Positions 7,072 through 14,698 of a DNA stretch of 16,019 bases are shown here, one piece after another; position 1 is the stretch's first letter, and every line of letters begins with the position of its first letter. The translations under genes and the position numbers were made by a program. The notes beneath the pieces were generated by a model. The model had not been told where the DNA came from and did not search any database. It saw only the letters and a list, made by a program, of their open reading frames with translations. Source of the stretch: Thermoanaerobaculales bacterium (GTDB lineage: Bacteria > Acidobacteriota > Thermoanaerobaculia > Thermoanaerobaculales > Sulfomarinibacteraceae); the NCBI GenBank assembly GCA_025456385.1, contig JALOKS010000135.1, positions 1-16,019 of the forward strand. Reading direction: 5' to 3'.

Positions 7072-7454
7072 CGCGACCAAGATCGTCGGCGGCCTCGCCG
7101 TTTTCGTGATTTTGGCGACCTCGCCCCTTCTGGTACAACGCGATCAGCGCTGCGCCGGCCGAGCCGCCGAAGCTGCCCAAGCCGCCGAACGGCGCCGAGC
7201 AGTGCGTCGAAGAGGTCGGGTACATGCGGGCGAGCCACATGGAGCTGCTCGACCAGTGGCGGGACACGGTGGTCCGCGACAACCAGCGCACCTACGTCAG
7301 CAAGCTCTCGGGCAAGGAGTTCGAGATGAGCTTGCAGAAGACGTGCGGCGACTGCCACTCCAACAAGGCGGAGTTCTGCGACGCCTGCCATGACTACACG
7401 GCGGTCCAGCCCTACTGCTGGACCTGCCACCTGGAACCCCAGGAGGCGCCATGA
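7064..7454 (+). CDS. dsrJ: DsrJ, triheme cytochrome c subunit, with apparent +1 frameshift
   Basis: Two frames together give a complete 129-residue DsrJ. Residues 1-21 (membrane anchor, MYDATKIVGGLAVFVILATSP) are read from ATG 7064; the rest, beginning FWYNAISAAPAEPPK, is one frame over. The switch falls in the CCCC at 7124-7127, where one extra C breaks the frame; left unshifted, the first frame runs to 7393 without any heme motif. The second frame has three CxxCH heme sites (Cys94/97/His98, Cys105/108/His109, Cys118/121/His122) and Cys47 in EQCVEE, matching the cysteine proposed as unusual distal heme ligand in DsrJ. The product would be anchored with its hemes outside the membrane. AAGGAGGAG at 7048-7056 supports the start; the stop overlaps dsrO by 4 nt. 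The insertion is either a homopolymer sequencing error or a true inactivating mutation. Confidence 0.88.
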
Positions 7455-8305
7455 CCGAGAGCAGACGAGGATTCCTGAAGCTTGCGGGCCTGTCGGCCGT
7501 CGCGGTCGCGGGCTCGGCCGCGGTGTCGGCCAAGGCCACCCGCAGTGAGGGGCACGAGCCGCCCGCCACCACCGGCAAGCGCTTGGCCCTGGTCGTCGAC
7601 CTGCGCAAGTTCGCCAAGGACGACGCACTCTTCGCCGCCGTCGTCGAGGCCTGCCACAAGGCCCACAGCGTTCCCGACTTCGGCGACGATGCCAAGAACG
7701 AGGTCAAGTGGATCTGGACCGAGCCCTTCGAGACCGCCTTCCACTCGGAGGAGTTCCACTACATCCGCGAGGACCTCAAGGGCAAGCCGACCCTGCTCCT
7801 GTGCAACCACTGCGACAACCCGCCCTGCACCCGGGTGTGCCCGACCCAGGCGACCTGGAAGCGGGCCGAGGACGGCGTCGTGATGATGGACTGGCACCGC
7901 TGCATCGGCTGCCGGTACTGCGTCGTCGCCTGCCCCTACGGCTCGCGCAGCTTCAACTGGAAGGACCCCCGCAAGGCGGCCAATCTGGCTGGGCTCGACC
8001 CGAAGGCGTTCCCGACGCGGATGCGCGGCGTCGTCGAGAAGTGCACCTTCTGCGACGAGCGCCTCGCGCGCGGCGAGGAGCCGGCCTGCGTCGCGGCCTG
8101 CCCGAACGGCGAGATGGCCTTCGGCGACCTCAACGACCCGGCCTCCGAGGTCCGCAGGCTGCTCACCGAGCACCTCGCGATCCGGCGCCGCCCGGGGCTC
8201 GGAACCCAGCCCGAGGTCTACTACATCGTCGAGGACCCGCGCAGCCTGATGGAGGTCGCGCCGGCCGCCGAGGTCTTCGAGGTGGAGGAGGGTGGTCATG
8301 CTTGA
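7451..8305 (+). CDS. dsrO: DsrO, periplasmic Tat-exported ferredoxin subunit of DsrMKJOP
   Basis: A 284-residue polyferredoxin. The N-terminus has a twin-arginine signal, SRRGFLKLAG (Arg5-Arg6), a hydrophobic Ala/Val stretch and a likely cleavage near VSAKA. Cysteine groups are Cys118-121-126-130 (CNHCDNPPCTRVCP), Cys151-154-157-161 (CIGCRYCVVACP) and Cys198-201-213-217 (CTFCDERLARGEEPACVAACP), enough for three [4Fe-4S] clusters, as in DmsB/NrfC-like subunits. Cys68 and later cysteines may add one. DsrO passes electrons between DsrJ and the quinone-reactive DsrP on the outer face of the membrane. AGGAGG lies 4 nt before the start, and the ATGA overlap with dsrJ indicates coupled translation. 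The dsrP start lies inside its last codons. Confidence 0.93.
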   Translation: MTESRRGFLKLAGLSAVAVAGSAAVSAKATRSEGHEPPATTGKRLALVVDLRKFAKDDALFAAVVEACHKAHSVPDFGDDAKNEVKWIWTEPFETAFHSEEFHYIREDLKGKPTLLLCNHCDNPPCTRVCPTQATWKRAEDGVVMMDWHRCIGCRYCVVACPYGSRSFNWKDPRKAANLAGLDPKAFPTRMRGVVEKCTFCDERLARGEEPACVAACPNGEMAFGDLNDPASEVRRLLTEHLAIRRRPGLGTQPEVYYIVEDPRSLMEVAPAAEVFEVEEGGHA

Positions 8306-9467
8306 GAAGGCGCTCTCGGGCAGCAAGTACTACTGGTCCTGGATCTTCGGGCTCCTGGTGGTGATCGCGGTCGGGGTCGCCTGCTGGTTCTGGCAGTACA
8401 CCGTCGGCCTCACCATCACCGGCCTCAGCCGGGACGTCGTCTGGGGCTTCTACATCGCGCAGTTCACCTTCTTAGTCGGGGTTGCGGCCTCGGCGGTGAT
8501 GGTGGTCCTGCCGTACTACCTGCACAACTTCAAGGCCTTCGGCAAGATGACCATCCTCGGCGAGTTTCTCGCCATCTCGGCGGTCATCATGTGCATGCTC
8601 TTCATCTTCGTCGACATGGGCATGCCGAACCGGATCCTCAACGTCTTCCTCTACCCGACGCCGCACTCGATGATGTTCTGGGACACCGTCGCCCTCGGCG
8701 GCTACCTGGTGCTCAACATCATCATCAGCCACTTCACCCTCGCAGCCGAGCGCCGCGAGGAGCCGCCGCCGCGGTGGCTCAAGCCGGTCATCCTGCTCTC
8801 CATCCCGTGGGCGGTCTCGATCCACACCGTGACCGCCTTCCTGTACGCCGGCCTCGCGGCACGGCCCTTCTGGCTGACCGCCATCCTGGCGCCGCGCTTC
8901 CTCGCCTCCGCCTTCGCGGCCGGCCCGGCGCTCCTGATTCTCCTCGCCTTCTTCGTGCGCCGGATCTCGAGCTTCGACGCCGGCCAGCAGGCGATCGACA
9001 CGCTGGCGAAGATCGTCACCTACGCGATGACGATCAACGTCTTCTTCGTGCTGATGGAGGTCTTCACGGCGGTCTACAGCGACATCCCGGAGCACCTGAC
9101 GCACTTCCAGTTCCTGTTCACCGGCATCGAGGGCGAGAGCACTCTGGTGCCGTGGATGTGGACCTCGTCGCTGCTGGCCATCGTCGCGCTCGTGGTGCTC
9201 ATCAACCCGAAGACCCGGGGCAACCACAGCTGGCTGCTCTTCGGCTGCGTGGCGGTGGTGGCCTCGCTGTGGATCGACAAGGGGCTCGGCATGGTGATCG
9301 CGGGCTTCGTGCCCAACACCCTCGGCCAGGTCGTCCACTACTCGCCGACCGCCCCCGAGCTCCTGATCAGCCTCTCGATCTACGCGATCGGCCTCCTCGT
9401 CATCACCGGCCTCTACAAGATCGCGCTCGAGGTGCGGGGGCAGCTGAGAAAGGCGACGACGAATTAG
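8298..9467 (+). CDS. dsrP: DsrP, NrfD/PsrC-type membrane quinone-interacting subunit
   Basis: A 389-residue very hydrophobic protein with about ten transmembrane segments, matching the NrfD family. Recognisable parts are KYYWSWIFGLLVVIAVG at the N-terminus, the conserved VDMGMPNRILNVFLYPTPHSMMFWDT region and PWAVSIHTVTAFLYAGL. DsrP has no heme motif and oxidises or reduces (mena)quinol together with DsrO and DsrJ, as the last gene of dsrMKJOP. The start chosen is ATG 8298, with GGAGGAG (8284-8290) 7 nt upstream; GTG 8292 in the same frame would leave almost no spacer. It overlaps dsrO by 8 nt. The stop TAG sits inside the first unit of a heptamer repeat array that leads to the terminator. Confidence 0.92.
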   Translation: MLEKALSGSKYYWSWIFGLLVVIAVGVACWFWQYTVGLTITGLSRDVVWGFYIAQFTFLVGVAASAVMVVLPYYLHNFKAFGKMTILGEFLAISAVIMCMLFIFVDMGMPNRILNVFLYPTPHSMMFWDTVALGGYLVLNIIISHFTLAAERREEPPPRWLKPVILLSIPWAVSIHTVTAFLYAGLAARPFWLTAILAPRFLASAFAAGPALLILLAFFVRRISSFDAGQQAIDTLAKIVTYAMTINVFFVLMEVFTAVYSDIPEHLTHFQFLFTGIEGESTLVPWMWTSSLLAIVALVVLINPKTRGNHSWLLFGCVAVVASLWIDKGLGMVIAGFVPNTLGQVVHYSPTAPELLISLSIYAIGLLVITGLYKIALEVRGQLRKATTN

Positions 9468-9507
9468 GAATTAGGAATTCGGAATTAGGAACTCGGAATG
9501 AGGAAGT
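9461..9507 (+). repeat. 7-bp tandem repeat array, left (GAATTAG type)
   Basis: Six consecutive heptamers starting at 9461 follow the pattern GAAT-T/G-A/C-G: GAATTAG, GAATTAG, GAATTCG, GAATTAG, GAACTCG and GAATGAG, then a partial GAAG. The first unit contains the dsrP stop codon. The array is AT-rich inside DNA of very high GC and directly precedes the terminator stem. Such imperfect heptamer arrays recall short tandemly repeated heptamers known in cyanobacteria and some other phyla. Confidence 0.8.
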
Positions 9508-9508
9508 G

Positions 9509-9548
9509 CCCCCGCCCGCCCGGCGTCGCGCCGGGGGCGGGGGTTTTT
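9509..9548 (+). terminator. rho-independent terminator of the dsr operon
   Basis: Left arm 9509-9525 pairs with right arm 9529-9543 through 15 base pairs with a two-base bulge (9518-9519) and a three-base TCG loop, followed at once by TTTTT (9544-9548). GC-rich stem plus U-run is the classical intrinsic terminator form. It lies 42 nt after the dsrP stop and would end the dsrMKJOP transcript. Confidence 0.85.
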
Positions 9549-9590
9549 GAATTTTGAATTTTGAATTTTGAATTGGAAAATAGGAATGAG
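9549..9590 (+). repeat. 7-bp tandem repeat array, right (GAATTTT type)
   Basis: Three perfect GAATTTT heptamers (9549-9569) are followed by GAATTGG, a diverged AAAATAG, and GAATGAG (9584-9590), which is identical to the last full unit of the left array. The phase is constant at 7 bp. The array ends 40 nt before the flavoprotein gene. Its TTGAAT elements could serve as poor -35 boxes, but no convincing -10 partner was found. Confidence 0.8.
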
Positions 9591-9630
9591 GGATGGCGGC
9601 GTGCCTGGCATCCTCTCCGAGGCAGAGAAC

Positions 9631-11218
9631 ATGAGTGAATCGAAGCGTGTGGTCATCGTCGGGGCGTCGGCGGCGGGGCTGCGCTGCGCCTGCCGGCTGC
9701 GCCGGCTGCAGCCGGGCTGGCCGATCACGGTGGTCGAGGCCGGCGAGGTCTTCTCCTACGCCGCCTGCGGCCTGCCCTACGTGCTCTCGGGCGACATCGA
9801 GGAGCTCGCGGCGCTGCGGCGCACGCCCTACGGGGCCGCGCGCGACCGCGAGTTCTTCCGCGACGCCAAGGGCGTCGAGGTCCTCGCCGGCTGCCGCGCA
9901 ACCGGGGTCGACCCGGCGGCACGGATCCTGCGCATCGAGGGGCCGGACGGCGCGCGCGAGCTCCCCTGGGACGAGCTCGTGCTGGCGACCGGGGCGCGCC
10001 GGGCTGATGCGGGGCGAGATCGGGCACGTGGCGGTGGTGGGCGCGGGCCTCGTCGGCTGCGAGGTGGTCGAGGCCTTCCGCAGCCTGTGGGGCGCCGAGG
10101 TGACCCTCATCGAAGCCGCGGCGAGCCCGCTTCCGGAGCTGCTCGACCCCGAGCTCGGCCGGGTCGTCGCGCGGCACCTCGAGAGCAAGGGCGTGCGGGT
10201 GCTGCTCGGCGCGCCGGTGGGCGGGATCCGCGCCGTCGACGACGGGGTGGTGGTCACGGCCGGCGGCGTCGAGGTCGCCGCGGACGCGGTCGTGGTGGCG
10301 ATCGGCGTCACGCCGCAGGTCGAGCTGGCGACGGCGGCCGGCGCCGCCCTCGGCCCGAGCCGGGCGATCCAGGTCGACGAGCGGCTCGCGACCACGGCGC
10401 CGCACGTGTGGGCGGCGGGCGACTGCGTCGAGTGCCGCCATGCCGCCACCGGCGGCCCGGCCTTCCTGCCGCTCGGCTCGCTCGCCAACCGCCAGGGCCG
10501 GGTCCTCGGCGGCGTGCTCGCCGGCCGCGACGAGCGCTTCGGCGCGGTGGCGGCGGCGACGGCGGTCAAGGTCTTCGACCTCAATGTGGCGGCGGTCGGC
10601 TGCACCGCGGCGCGGCTGGGGGCGGACGGGCTCGGCGTGCGCAGCGCCTGGCTCAGCGGCGAAGACCGGGCGCACTACTGGCCCGAGGCCAAGCTCGGCC
10701 TCTTCAGCCTGGTCTTCGACCCGGCGACCCGCCGGGTGCTCGGCGTGCAGGGCGTGGGCGAGGAGGCCGAGGTCGCCAAGAGGATCGACGTCGCCGCGCA
10801 GCTCCTGCTGCGCCACGGCACCATCGACGAGCTGGCCGCCGTCGAGCACGCCTACGCGCCGCCCTACGCGCCGGCGCTCGACCCGCTGGCGGTGCTGGCG
10901 ATGGCGGCCGCCAACCAGCTCGAGGGCGTCGAGGCGGTGTCGCCGCTCTCCGACCTCGCCGCGGCCACCGTCCTCGACCTGCGGGTCGACGAGGAGCGCG
11001 CGGAGCGGCCGCTCGCCGCCGGCCGCCTGCTCGAGATCGAGTACCGCGAGCTGCGTCGCCGGGTCGACGAGCTGCCGCCCGGCCCGCTCCTCGTCTGCTG
11101 CGCCCACGGCACCCGCTCCGCGGAGGTCGTGCGCTTCCTGCGCGGGCGCGGCGCCGAGGCCCGCTACCTCGGCGGCGGCGTGAGCTGGCGGGTGCGCGCC
11201 CTCGGCCCCGAGGGCTGA
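9631..11218 (+). pseudogene. CoA-disulfide/polysulfide reductase-like flavoprotein with rhodanese domain, frame disrupted
   Basis: Two frames encode parts of one protein. From ATG 9631 the frame gives a FAD Rossmann fold (VVIVGASAAGLRCACRL), the CoADR-type active site SYAACGLPY with Cys46, and LVLATGA ending near 9996. About 37 nt later the next frame continues with RGEIGHVAVVGAGLVGCE (NAD fold), a GDCVE FAD motif, the dimerisation domain, and a C-terminal rhodanese with CAHGTRS (active Cys codon 11098-11100). Relatives have about 39 residues between ATGA and the NAD glycine motif; here there is room for 12, so roughly 80 nt are missing together with the frame. Intact fusions of this kind reduce CoA disulfide, CoA persulfide or polysulfide with NAD(P)H. 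It stands alone after the dsr terminator; a sulfane-sulfur role fits. Real decay or an assembly deletion cannot be separated here. Confidence 0.75.
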
Positions 11219-11348
11219 GCGCACGCGGGTCGCCGCGGCAGGGAAGCTCCCGCTCCGTGGCACGCCGGCGGTGAGTGGCTGAGGTGCACTCCGCCGACCG
11301 CGCCCCGCACCTCCGCCCCTCTTCTCCTCCGCCCCTCCGCCCCCTGGC

Positions 11349-11377
11349 TGGACTTCACGTTACCTCCGCGTTACATT
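11349..11377 (+). promoter_or_regulatory. candidate sigma70-type promoter with CGTTAC direct repeat
   Basis: In the 182-nt gap before the siroheme synthase gene (11219-11400, otherwise pyrimidine-rich and without a gene) lies TGGACT (11349-11354), then 17 bp, then TACATT (11372-11377), each 4 of 6 to the TTGACA/TATAAT consensus at ideal spacing. Overlapping it, CGTTAC occurs at 11358-11363 and 11369-11374, 11 bp apart, about one helical turn, as expected for tandem half-sites of a dimeric regulator. Transcription would start about 17 nt before the GTG. Confidence 0.35.
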
Positions 11378-11400
11378 GACGGCCGCGTGATGGAGGGACC

Positions 11401-13200
11401 GTGTACCCGGTGATGCTCGATGTTCGGGGCCGGAGCTGCCTCGTGGTGGGCGGCGGCGGGGTGGCCCTGCGCAAGGTGCAGGGGCTGGTCGAGGAGGGGG
11501 CACGGGTCACCGTCCTCGCGCCGGCGCTCGTCGAGCCGCTCGAGGTGATGGCCGCGCGGGGGGAGATCCTCGTCGAACGGCGCAGCTACGCGGGCGACGC
11601 GCGCTCCGCCTGGGCTCTGGTCTTCGCGGCGACCGACGACCGCGCGGTCAACGCGCAGGTCTTCGCCGAGGCGGAGGCGGCGGGCGTCTGGTGCAACGTC
11701 GCGGACGATCCCGAGTACTGCTCCTTCCACCTCCCGGCGCGGGTGCGGCGCGGCCCGCTGCAGCTCGCTCTCGGCTCGGCGGGGGGCGCGCCATTCGCGA
11801 TGGCGCGGCTGCGGCGGCTGCTCGAGCGTCGCTTCGGCGAGGAGTGGGCGGAGTGGCTCGACGCCGCGGCGCGCTTCCGGCGCGCGGTCCACGCCGCGCC
11901 CCGGACCCCGGCCGAGGAGAACGCGCTCTTCGACCGCTTCTTCGCCGCCACCGTCGACGGCGAGCGCCTGAGCGCGCGGGTGCCGACCGCAGCCGAGGAG
12001 GCGGAGTGGCTCGCGACCGCAGTCGACCACCTCGCGGTGGAGCCGCCGCCCGCGGTCACCGCCGGCGGCGAGCCCAGCCGCGGCGTCGCGCCGGCGCTCG
12101 GCCGGGTCTCGCTGGTCGGCGCCGGCCCCGGCTGCCCGGGCCTGCTGACCGTGCGCGGCCGGCAGCGGCTGGCCGAGGCCGACGCGGTGGTCTTCGACCG
12201 CCTGGCGGCGGCGGCGCTGCCCTGCGACCTCCCCGCCGCGGTCGAGCTGCACGCCGTGGGCAAGGTCGCCGGCACCCACCCCATGCCGCAAGAGGAGATC
12301 AACGCCCTGCTCGTGCGCCTCGCGCGTGAGGGCAAGCGGGTCGTCCGCCTGAAAGGCGGCGATCCCTACGTCTTCGGCCGCGGCGGCGAGGAGGCGGAGG
12401 TGCTTGCCGCGGAGGGAATTCCCTACGAGGTGGTTTCGGGGGTCACCGCCGGCGTCGCGGCCCTGGCCTGGGCCGGCATCCCGGCGACCCATCGGCGGGA
12501 GGCGGTGCGCCTGACCCTGCTGACCGCGCACGAGGCGGTGAAGAGCGACGGACCCCAGGTCCGCTGGGACCTCCTCGCCCGTGACGAGCACGCGACCCTC
12601 GTCGGCTACATGGGAGTCACCGCCCTGCCGGCGGTGGTCGAGCGGCTGCTCGAGGCCGGCATGGCGCCGGAGACGCCGGCGGCGATGGTGGAGCAGGGGA
12701 CCACCGCCCGCCAGCGGCGGGTGGTCTCGACCCTGGCCGGCCTCCAGGAGGCGGTGGCGGCGGCCGGCCTCGGCCCGCCGGCCCTGTTCGCCATCGGCCC
12801 GACGGTCCGCCACGCCGAGCGCCTCGACTGGTACGCCGCGCTGCCGCTCGCCGGCGAGCGCCTGCTGATGGCCTCGTCGAGCGCACGGCTGGTCCCGGCA
12901 CTCGAAGCGGCGGGCGCCGACGTCGTCCTCCTGCCGCTGCCGGTGACTCCGGCGGCGCGGGTGGTGATGGCGGCGCTGCCCCTGACGGGCTGCGTCGTCC
13001 GCGATCGCGCCGAGGTCGACTGGCTCGACCGCGAGCGTGACAGCCCCGGCTGGAGCGACGGCCTGACTGCCTGGTGCCTCGGCCGGGACGCCGCGGCGCG
13101 GGCCCGCGAGCGGGGCTGGGCGCCGGTCGTCGAGCTTCCGGAGGGGCCCGACCATGCGGAGCTGGTGGCCCGGATCGCCGCCGCGAGGACGCCCCGATGA
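11401..13200 (+). CDS. cysG: fused siroheme synthase: precorrin-2 dehydrogenase + uroporphyrinogen-III methyltransferase + HemD-like half domain
   Basis: One 599-residue protein joins three tetrapyrrole domains. Residues 1 to about 215 are CysG-N/Met8-like, with GGGGVALRKV, FAATDD and NVADDPEYCSFHLPA, for precorrin-2 oxidation and iron insertion. Residues about 234-480 are an SAM-dependent uroporphyrinogen-III C-methyltransferase with LVGAGPGCPGLLTVRG, RLKGGDPYVFGRGGEE and GIPATHRR. Residues about 485-599 resemble one lobe of uroporphyrinogen-III synthase (ASSSARLVPALEAAGADVVLLPL near the start, AWCLGRDAAARARERGW near the end) but have only half the usual length. Siroheme made here would feed DsrN and DsrAB. 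In acidobacterial dsr loci the separate activities have, as I recall, been called dsrV, dsrW and dsrU. GTG 11401 is chosen because MYPVMLDVRGR matches family N-termini; GGAGGG (11392-11397) lies 3 nt ahead. Confidence 0.88.
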   Translation: MYPVMLDVRGRSCLVVGGGGVALRKVQGLVEEGARVTVLAPALVEPLEVMAARGEILVERRSYAGDARSAWALVFAATDDRAVNAQVFAEAEAAGVWCNVADDPEYCSFHLPARVRRGPLQLALGSAGGAPFAMARLRRLLERRFGEEWAEWLDAAARFRRAVHAAPRTPAEENALFDRFFAATVDGERLSARVPTAAEEAEWLATAVDHLAVEPPPAVTAGGEPSRGVAPALGRVSLVGAGPGCPGLLTVRGRQRLAEADAVVFDRLAAAALPCDLPAAVELHAVGKVAGTHPMPQEEINALLVRLAREGKRVVRLKGGDPYVFGRGGEEAEVLAAEGIPYEVVSGVTAGVAALAWAGIPATHRREAVRLTLLTAHEAVKSDGPQVRWDLLARDEHATLVGYMGVTALPAVVERLLEAGMAPETPAAMVEQGTTARQRRVVSTLAGLQEAVAAAGLGPPALFAIGPTVRHAERLDWYAALPLAGERLLMASSSARLVPALEAAGADVVLLPLPVTPAARVVMAALPLTGCVVRDRAEVDWLDRERDSPGWSDGLTAWCLGRDAAARARERGWAPVVELPEGPDHAELVARIAAARTPR

Positions 13201-13207
13201 CGGGGCG
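13190..13207 (+). other. small inverted repeat spanning the siroheme synthase stop codon
   Basis: CGCCCCG (13190-13196) and CGGGGCG (13201-13207) form a perfect 7-bp stem with the four-base loop ATGA, which holds most of the TGA stop. No U-run follows and the kinase gene begins 31 nt later, so it is unlikely to terminate transcription fully. It might modulate coupling between the two genes, or be a chance product of GC-rich sequence. Confidence 0.3.
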
Positions 13208-13237
13208 CCGCGCGGCCTGCGGCGGGGGGCGAAAGCG

Positions 13238-14694
13238 ATGATCAAGCTCGGCCTGCGGGTCCGCTTCTTCCTCTACTCGAACACCCTGATCGCGGTGACC
13301 ATGACGCTGGTCATCGTCCTCGGCACCATCCACGAGCGCCGCACTCTCAACGATGCGATCGTCAGCCGCGGGCGCAGCGTCGCCGAGGCGATGGCGATCT
13401 CGATCGGCGACTTCGAGTCCCAGGAGCTGCGCGGCGAGGCGGCCGGCGACGGACGGGTCGAGCGTTACATCGACCAGATCATGGCCTCGAACGCGGACGT
13501 CATGCAGTACGTCGTCGTCACCGACGGCGCCGGCACGGTGACCCACGCCAGCCGCCCGCAGCTCATCGGGACGGCCTTCGCCCGCCCGCGGGGGGAGCTG
13601 GCGCCGCGCGTCACCGCCGCCGTGGTGGAGGGCGAGGAGGTGCTCGAGGTCCGGGCGCGGCTCGCGGCGGCCACTGACCCGGCCGGTACGGTGGCGGTCG
13701 GCTTCTCGCTGCTGCCGATCGACCGCAAGGTCCGCGAGATGGCCGGCCGTGCGGCCCTGATGGCCCTCCTGCTGATGCTCGGCAACTCGATCATGACGGC
13801 GCTCTACGTGGAGACGCTGATCCGGCCCATCCTGCACCTCAACCAGACCATGAAGCGGGCCGGGGAGGGCAACCTCGGCGTGCGGGCGCCGACCCGGCGC
13901 GGCGACGAGGTCGCCGAGCTCGCCGACGTCTTCAACCGCATGATGGACGAGCTCCAGGCGGCGCGCGAGCGCGAGGAGCTGCAGCGCGCGCAGCTCGCCC
14001 ACACCGAGAAGATGGCGGCGGTCGGCACCCTCGCGGCGGGCGTCGCCCACGAGGTCAACAACCCCCTGGCCGGGGTCCTCGCGAGCATCGAGAACATGCG
14101 CGAGAACCCCGACGACGAGGAGATGCGCGACCGCTACCTCGAGCTCATCGCCGACGGCCTGCGGCGGATCGAGCGCACCGTCGCCAACCTGCTCAACTTC
14201 GCCCGTCCGCGGGAGATCCGCCTCGAGCCGACCTCGGTCAACCACAACCTCCACCACGTGGTCGAGCTCGTCGGCTACCAGCTCCGGGCGGCCGGTGTCG
14301 AGGTCAAGCTCGACCTCGACCCGAACCCCGCGGTGGTCGAGGCTGACCACTTCCAGATGGAGCAGCTGTTCCTCAACCTGGTCCTCAACGCGCTCGACGC
14401 GATGCGCGACGGGGGCAAGCTCTACCTGCGGACGCGGGTCCGCGGGGGCAGGGTGATCGCCGAGGTGCGCGACACCGGGCACGGCATTCCGCCCGAGATC
14501 CGCGACCGCATCTTCGACCCCTTCTTCACCACCCGGGACGTCGGCGAAGGCACCGGGCTCGGTCTCGCGGTGAGCGGCTCGATCGTCGCCGCGCACGGCG
14601 GCCACATCGAGCTCGAGACCGCGGTCGGCAAGGGTACGACCTTCCGTGTCATCATGGCGGCCATGCCGGGTGAGTGGCAGGATGCGGAGGCGTC

Positions 14695-14698
<4 letters not shown>
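13238..14698 (+). CDS. membrane sensor histidine kinase, NtrB-like
   Basis: The 486-residue protein has one membrane segment near residues 8-30, an extracytoplasmic sensing region of about 135 residues of unrecognised fold, a second membrane segment near 171-193, and a HAMP linker (PILHLNQTMKRAGEGNLGVRAP). The kinase core follows: the phosphoacceptor His271 in VAHEVNNPL (H-box), the N-box with Asn384 (NLVLNALDAM), and the GHGIPPEIRDRIFDPFFTT and GEGTGLGLAVS glycine boxes (about 414-446). The HEVNNPL box is of the kind that pairs with NtrC-type regulators. The start is ATG 13238 with a G-rich stretch ahead (13221-13229); the open frame extends back to 13154 inside the previous gene, but that extension lacks a hydrophobic start and a ribosome site. 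Its TGA overlaps the regulator's GTG by 4 nt, so the two are a pair. Confidence 0.92.

Noticed and set aside
4330..7080. 916-codon open frame on the minus strand opposite dsrM/dsrK
   Set aside because: It is a shadow of GC-rich codon bias; its product is low-complexity (Val/Glu/Leu/Arg-rich) without recognisable motifs, while the plus strand encodes clear DsrM and DsrK.
7064..7393. Unshifted frame from the dsrJ start read as a separate 109-residue protein
   Set aside because: After residue 21 it becomes Arg/Ala-rich without motifs, which is what out-of-frame translation of dsrJ gives.
7224..7454. dsrJ taken as a short gene starting at 7224
   Set aside because: This would drop the membrane anchor and Cys47, although the in-frame DsrJ sequence continues upstream to 7128 and then joins the anchor in the other frame with a ribosome site at 7048-7056.
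9461..9590. CRISPR array
   Set aside because: Units are 7 bp with no spacers, and no cas genes are nearby; they are simple tandem heptamers.
9568..9630. Upstream start (9568) for the flavoprotein gene
   Set aside because: It begins inside the heptamer array and adds residues without family similarity; ATG 9631 lies just before the FAD-binding strand.
13154..13237. Earlier start for the histidine kinase inside the siroheme synthase gene
   Set aside because: The added 28 residues are Pro/Arg/Gly-rich and would precede a normal short cytoplasmic N-terminus; MIKLGLRVRFF at 13238 is the expected start.
12617..14605. 662-codon open frame on the minus strand opposite the siroheme synthase and kinase
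   Set aside because: Arg/Pro/Gly-rich product, no motif, fully antisense to two well-supported genes.
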